From positions 1 through 8,852 of the forward strand of contig CAZGOQ010000092.1 of assembly GCA_964527315.1 (NCBI GenBank): 8,852 nt of DNA. Direction: 5' to 3'. The notes under the pieces are model-generated. The model was not told the DNA's origin. It made no database searches and saw nothing but the letters and a program-made list of their open reading frames with translations. The position numbers were made by a program, and so were the translations under genes. Within the stretch, counting starts at the first letter, position 1. The number at the start of each line of letters is the position of its first letter. Source of the DNA: HGM13006 sp964527315. Its GTDB lineage: Bacteria > Bacillota > Clostridia > Oscillospirales > Oscillospiraceae. Shown here piece by piece: positions 6,291-8,852 of this stretch.

Positions 6291-6879
6291 GGTCAGGCCC
6301 TCCTTGCTCATAGTATTGGAATTTCAGCCACATATCGTCGTCTGCCATCCGGCCATGTGTCTTCTCCACGATCTGCAGAGGGTCGTAGGTGTCGACGCCC
6401 AGGGCGCGCAGAAGACTTTTTGCGTTGCCGCGGGTAGAGGGAAAGCAGCGGTCCTGTAAAAACGCCTCAAAGTCCTCCCATGAGGGCCGTTCCAGAACGC
6501 CGAAAGCCCGGTGGAGCGGATCAGGCGTGCGGTTTTTGATCTGGATGTTCCGGTTCAGAAAATCCACGTCGATCACAGTACACGGATATTGGCGGTACAT
6601 ATAGGTCATTCTGAGCGTATATCCCGCCTCTGGCGGACGGTTGATGTACTTGCTGATGACCTGTCTGGAGGTACCATACATGGCGGCCACGTCATTTATC
6701 GTCATGCCGTCGGCCAGAAGCTGTTCGATCTGACAGATGTCACCACTGTCCAACTTCCGTTTGCGGCCGGCGTTCCGGTCATTTTTTGTTTTATAGACAC
6801 GGGCTATCTCACTGAGCCTGTTCACATCATCTGTACCGAATAGCTTCAAGCACAGTTTCCGATAATCGACCTGATCCAT
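6277..6879 (-). CDS. HTH protein with HipS-like C-terminal part, partner of the kinase
   Basis: A 200-residue protein. Residues ~45-80 form a resolvase/HipB-like helix-turn-helix (ADGMTINDVAAMYGTSRQVI). Residues ~98-188 form a second domain with the pattern FLQDRCFPSTR, ALGVDTYDP, GRMADDDMWLKF. That pattern is commonly found beside short HipA-like kinases and recalls the HipA N-terminal subdomain, which HipS supplies as a separate antitoxin in HipBST. A longer reading frame starts at 6999, but AAGGAGG at 6886-6892 selects the ATG at 6879, and the promoter lies inside the longer version. So one protein may combine the HipB repressor and HipS antitoxin roles. HTH and pairing are seen; the HipS comparison is from memory of the family, not an alignment. 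Confidence 0.75.
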   Translation of the reverse strand: MDQVDYRKLCLKLFGTDDVNRLSEIARVYKTKNDRNAGRKRKLDSGDICQIEQLLADGMTINDVAAMYGTSRQVISKYINRPPEAGYTLRMTYMYRQYPCTVIDVDFLNRNIQIKNRTPDPLHRAFGVLERPSWEDFEAFLQDRCFPSTRGNAKSLLRALGVDTYDPLQIVEKTHGRMADDDMWLKFQYYEQGGPDHGEN

Positions 6880-6927
6880 GACGCACCTCCTTATAGTTAT
6901 TATGCGCAATAAAATTAAATTAATTAC

Positions 6928-6956
6928 ATTATATGCTACTCGGAACATGGTGTCAA
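6928..6956 (-). promoter_or_regulatory. Perfect consensus promoter of the HTH / HipA-like operon
   Basis: TTGACA (6956-6951), 17 bases, TATAAT (6933-6928). The predicted start is near 6921, about 40 bases before the ATG at 6879. A full-consensus promoter suits an operon that represses itself. Confidence 0.9.
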
Positions 6957-6960
6957 CCCA

Positions 6961-6996
6961 AATGTAAAACCAGAGAGCGATCACCGCTCTCTGGTT
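6961..6996 (-). terminator. Terminator of the RHH gene
   Basis: A perfect 12-bp stem (6968-6979 with 6985-6996, arm AACCAGAGAGCG) with a 5-base loop, followed on the minus strand by TTACATT. It separates the RHH gene from the downstream HTH/HipA promoter. Confidence 0.78.
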
Positions 6997-7017
6997 CAAA
7001 TTATTATATAGTGCGCC

Positions 7018-7209
7018 TTATTTGCTGTTGTCCCGTTCCATGGTCTCCTTCACGGCGCGGGTGATGAAGGCGTTTGTTGACTCGCCTTGCTTTGCGGCGT
7101 GCTGCCGGATGAGCTCGCGCTGCCCTTTTGGAACGCGAAATTTTACTTCATCAAGCTTTTCTGTAATATATTTTTTGTTTATTCGCAGTCGGGACTCAGA
7201 TGTAGCCGT
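7018..7209 (-). CDS. Ribbon-helix-helix (Arc-like) DNA-binding protein with no canonical start codon
   Basis: A 63-residue coding frame ending at 7018. The RHH signature is clear: a strand EKLDEVKFRVPKG followed by two helices (QRELIRQHAAKQGES, then TNAFITRAVKETMER). Such proteins are repressors or antitoxins. The frame has no ATG, GTG or TTG between the upstream TAG and the last few codons. ACG at 7209 stands eight bases after AAGGGGG, exactly where a start belongs, and reading it as Met gives a natural N-terminus (ATSESRLRINKKY). So ATG has probably mutated to ACG; the gene is either poorly expressed from ACG or dead. It has its own promoter and terminator, and sits beside two palindromes it might bind. 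Confidence 0.68.
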   Translation of the reverse strand, partial: TATSESRLRINKKYITEKLDEVKFRVPKGQRELIRQHAAKQGESTNAFITRAVKETMERDNSK

Positions 7210-7233
7210 TCTGATCGCCCCCTTCTAAAATAT

Positions 7234-7263
7234 AGTATAACACGACTTGATTCAAATGGACAA
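7234..7263 (-). promoter_or_regulatory. Promoter of the RHH gene
   Basis: TTGTCC (7263-7258), 18 bases, TATACT (7239-7234), about 25 bases before the ACG start. It diverges from the xis-int promoter; the first ATGGGCCCAT palindrome lies just upstream of its -35 box. Confidence 0.6.
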
Positions 7264-7275
7264 TAGGGATAAATT

Positions 7276-7290
7276 AACATGGGCCCATAC
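7276..7290. promoter_or_regulatory. Palindromic operator, copy 1
   Basis: AACATGGGCCCATAC, with the perfect palindrome ATGGGCCCAT at 7279-7288. An identical 15-mer occurs at 7338-7352, 62 bases away. It lies 16 bases upstream of the RHH promoter -35 box. Confidence 0.7.
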
Positions 7291-7333
7291 AAAACGCACA
7301 AAAATGGTGAAGCAAATTTATAGATTATATCAA

Positions 7334-7363
7334 TTGAAACATGGGCCCATACTATGTTATAAT
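7334..7363 (+). promoter_or_regulatory. Promoter of the leader / xis / int operon
   Basis: TTGAAA (7334-7339), 18 bases, TATAAT (7358-7363). The second ATGGGCCCAT palindrome lies inside the spacer, so a protein bound there would block RNA polymerase. The predicted start is near 7370. Confidence 0.75.
7338..7352. promoter_or_regulatory. Palindromic operator, copy 2
   Basis: An exact copy of the 15-mer AACATGGGCCCATAC, lying between the -35 and -10 boxes of the + strand promoter. Centre-to-centre distance to copy 1 is 62 bases, close to six helical turns, so both would face the same side of DNA and could be bridged. Confidence 0.72.
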
Positions 7364-7470
7364 CCCCTCAGAAAATAGAAAACAGCGGCAGTGCATAGGA
7401 GCGCCAACTCCCATGCACCTGCGCAGGTGAGTGAGCACCTACACAACGGACCGAACTGTCCGCACCGCGG

Positions 7471-7489
7471 GAGTAGTATACTCTTTTTT
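7471..7489 (+). terminator. Weak terminator-like hairpin inside the leader
   Basis: GAGTA (7471-7475), loop GTA, TACTC (7479-7483), then six T. The stem is only 5 bp, extended by G-U pairs, so termination would be partial. Confidence 0.5.
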
Positions 7490-7558
7490 GCTTGATTTCG
7501 CAAGAGAGGAATCGCTTCTGTGATCGCGGCCATTGCCGTCCTGTCACACGAGTACGAT

Positions 7559-7597
7559 ACCGTGTAGGAGACTATCCTGCACGGTGTTTTCTTTTTT
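7559..7597 (+). terminator. Strong attenuator terminator before xis
   Basis: ACCGTGTAGGA (7559-7569), loop GACTA, TCCTGCACGGT (7575-7585), an 11-bp stem with one G-U pair, followed by G, four T, C and six T. It stands 27 bases before the xis start codon, so xis and int are made only on read-through. Confidence 0.87.
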
Positions 7598-7624
7598 CCA
7601 AAATACATTTTTGGAGGGTTCTAC

Positions 7625-7849
7625 ATGAAGAAAGTGATGGGAAGCGAGACCGAGTACATGACGGTGGCAGAGGTGAGGAAGTATCTCAACATCAGCCAGG
7701 CATCGGCGTATGAATTGACGCATCGGAAGGATTTTCCGGTGTGTCGCTTCGGCGGCAGCATCCGGATCCCAAAGCAGGCGTTTCTGGCTTGGGTTGACAT
7801 GAAGACCCATATGCCCCGGGAGTTGGCCAGCTATATGGCCACAGCGTAA
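7625..7849 (+). CDS. xis: Excisionase (Xis), helix-turn-helix protein
   Basis: A 74-residue DNA-binding protein of the excisionase/MerR-like HTH_17 type. The core reads TVAEVRKYLNISQASAYEL (helix-turn-helix, ~13-31), then RKDFPVCRFGGSIRIPKQAF (wing). Size and fold match the small excisionases of Tn916-like elements, which bend DNA at the element ends and steer the integrase toward excision. The start ATG follows GGAGGG (7613-7618). Eleven bases separate it from int, so both are co-transcribed from the attenuated leader. The specific recombination role is inferred from its position next to int. Confidence 0.87.
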   Translation: MKKVMGSETEYMTVAEVRKYLNISQASAYELTHRKDFPVCRFGGSIRIPKQAFLAWVDMKTHMPRELASYMATA

Positions 7850-7860
7850 GGAGTCGACAT

Positions 7861-8852
7861 ATGGGAAGACGGTCTAACGGCGAGGGATCTTTTCAGAAGC
7901 TGAAAAGCGGGACGTGGCGGGGCCAAATCATGGACGGCTATACCGACGAAGGAAAACGGAAAATCATCAGCTTTACGGCTCCAACAAAGCCGGAGATTCA
8001 GCAGAAGATACGTCAGTATCTTTCTAATAAGGAAAACGACACGTTGATCAAGAAAAAGATGCCGTTTAGCAAATGGGCGGAGATCTGGTACAAGGACTAT
8101 GAGGATCAGGTCCAACCTTCTACATATGCCGGGTACCGGTATACGCTCAACGACCTGATAGCGCATTTCGGCGACAGACCAATATGCGATATCAAGCAGA
8201 TCGATATCAACCGTTTCCTGAATGAATTGCACAGCATGGCAAGATCCCATTCGCTCCAGAGCAAGTGCAAGGCCATGCTGATCCAGATCTTCAATGCGGC
8301 GGAGGCCAATGACCTGGTGCTTAAAAATCCGGCACTGCATGCTAAGTGCGCGCGGGATTTGAGCATGAGCGAGGAGGACGGCAAGAAAGATGCCTTTACG
8401 GATGAGGAATTTGACATGCTCATGTCAGATCTGCCAGTGAATTTAGTGGGCAACAGCATCCGCACCATGTTGGTCAGCGGTCTGCGTACGCAGGAGCTTC
8501 TGGCCCTGACGCCGGAGGATATCGAGCCGGACGGCTCGTCGATCCGGGTGAACAAGGCGGTCAAGATGGTGGCAGGCAAAGCGGAGCTTGGCCCGCCGAA
8601 GAGCAAGCGAAGCAAACGTGAGATCCCCATCCCGGAGGATTACCGGAAATATGTCCAGTACATTCGGGATCATGGAGGAAGGGCGTTTATCTGGACGTCT
8701 GCCCGGAAAGAGAATCTGTTGTTTGCGGTGGGAAGTTTTCGCCGGATGTATTACAAGGCCCTGGAGACGGTGCCTGGCGTACGTAAGCTGTCTCCCCTTA
8801 GGCTCCCCCTCCCTTCCCCCAGCGCTGCGTTTACCGCTCAGTTGGATGAGTC
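7861..8852 (+). CDS. int: Tn916-type tyrosine integrase, 3' end beyond the window
   Basis: The first 330 residues of a tyrosine integrase (family length about 380-400). The N-terminal ~55 residues (MGRRSNGEGSFQKLKSGTWR...) form an arm-site-binding domain. Residues ~65-165 are the helical core-binding domain, and the catalytic domain starts at about 178. Catalytic R209 (SGLRTQEL) and K247 (PPKSKRSKREIPIP) are present. The start follows AAGGAG (7848-7853) with 7-base spacing. After KLSP (residue 312), where HxxRHT of box II should come, the frame instead reads LRLPLPSPSAA. It stays open, but most codons differ by changes toward C, which suggests poor sequence at a contig end rather than evolution. 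LGH and Tyr would lie beyond the window. Confidence 0.9.
   Translation, partial: MGRRSNGEGSFQKLKSGTWRGQIMDGYTDEGKRKIISFTAPTKPEIQQKIRQYLSNKENDTLIKKKMPFSKWAEIWYKDYEDQVQPSTYAGYRYTLNDLIAHFGDRPICDIKQIDINRFLNELHSMARSHSLQSKCKAMLIQIFNAAEANDLVLKNPALHAKCARDLSMSEEDGKKDAFTDEEFDMLMSDLPVNLVGNSIRTMLVSGLRTQELLALTPEDIEPDGSSIRVNKAVKMVAGKAELGPPKSKRSKREIPIPEDYRKYVQYIRDHGGRAFIWTSARKENLLFAVGSFRRMYYKALETVPGVRKLSPLRLPLPSPSAAFTAQLDE

Larger units (their letters stand above)
7370..7624 (+). ncRNA. Structured leader RNA / attenuator upstream of xis
   Basis: About 250 untranslated bases between promoter and xis, dense in hairpins. They are GTGCAT-A-GGAG with CTCC-C-ATGCAC (7391-7418), the palindrome CACCTGCGCAGGTG (7416-7429), AGGTG with CACCT (7425-7429 with 7436-7440), CGGAC with GTCCG (7447-7462), a weak terminator at 7471-7489 and a strong one at 7559-7597. 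TCCT plus ACACG (7539-7550) can pair with CGTGT plus AGGA (7561-7569), which destroys the strong terminator stem. A five-codon ORF, MHLRR (7413-7430), follows AGGAG. This is the layout of a transcription attenuator; the signal is unknown. Confidence 0.65.

Noticed and set aside
6277..6999. Longer version of the HTH protein starting at 6999
   Set aside because: Its first 40 codons would cover the consensus promoter and the terminator stem; ATG 6879 has AAGGAGG.
7357..7608. 83-codon minus-strand ORF inside the xis leader
   Set aside because: Antisense to a structured RNA leader with terminators; no ribosome site or domain.
7831..8673. Three minus-strand ORFs opposite int
   Set aside because: Shadows of the integrase gene, whose motifs are clear on the + strand.
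1..8852. CRISPR array
   Set aside because: No regularly spaced repeats with unique spacers; the only short repeats are the palindromes and the decamer pair described.

Overview
This window looks like accessory DNA from a low-to-mid GC, gut-type Clostridia (Oscillospiraceae/Ruminococcaceae-like). That rests on strong AGGAGG-type ribosome sites, near-consensus sigma-A promoters, a Tn916-style xis-int pair and several toxin-antitoxin-like gene pairs. The taxonomic placement is an inference from gene style; there is no marker gene.

Layout, left to right. (1) Positions 1-46 are the 3' end of a tRNA-Pro(GGG), followed by its terminator. (2) Positions 206-935 hold an overlapping MNT nucleotidyltransferase / HEPN pair on the + strand, closed by a terminator. 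(3) Positions 969-4453 look like a compact mobile unit. Two overlapping minus-strand genes encode two different, degenerate tyrosine-recombinase-like proteins. The unit is bounded by inverted repeats that each contain a short palindrome. The second recombinase gene carries a -1 frameshift at an A-run. (4) Positions 4461-5269 are a minus-strand regulatory cassette: a promoter, a 34-codon ORF, an XRE-like regulator and a terminator, preceded by a second consensus promoter that runs into its own terminator. (5) About 290 bases without a convincing gene follow. (6) Positions 5478-6956 are an operon of a helix-turn-helix protein with a HipS-like tail plus a HipA-like kinase, with a perfect consensus promoter. 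(7) Positions 6968-7263 are a ribbon-helix-helix gene whose start codon appears to be lost (ACG), with a terminator and promoter. (8) Positions 7276-8852 hold twin ATGGGCCCAT palindromes, a + strand promoter, an RNA leader of about 250 nt with two terminators and an antiterminator, then xis and int. The int gene runs off the window, and its last ~60 bases look corrupted.

The right-hand part is probably the excision/integration control end of an integrative element. The RHH gene and the xis-int operon are transcribed divergently from a shared region with two identical operators, and xis-int is apparently also controlled by transcription attenuation. The rest is cargo typical of such elements: two toxin-antitoxin-like modules and a nested recombinase unit. 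The most novel items are the two-recombinase unit with palindromic ends (969-4453) and the attenuator leader in front of xis-int (7370-7624).
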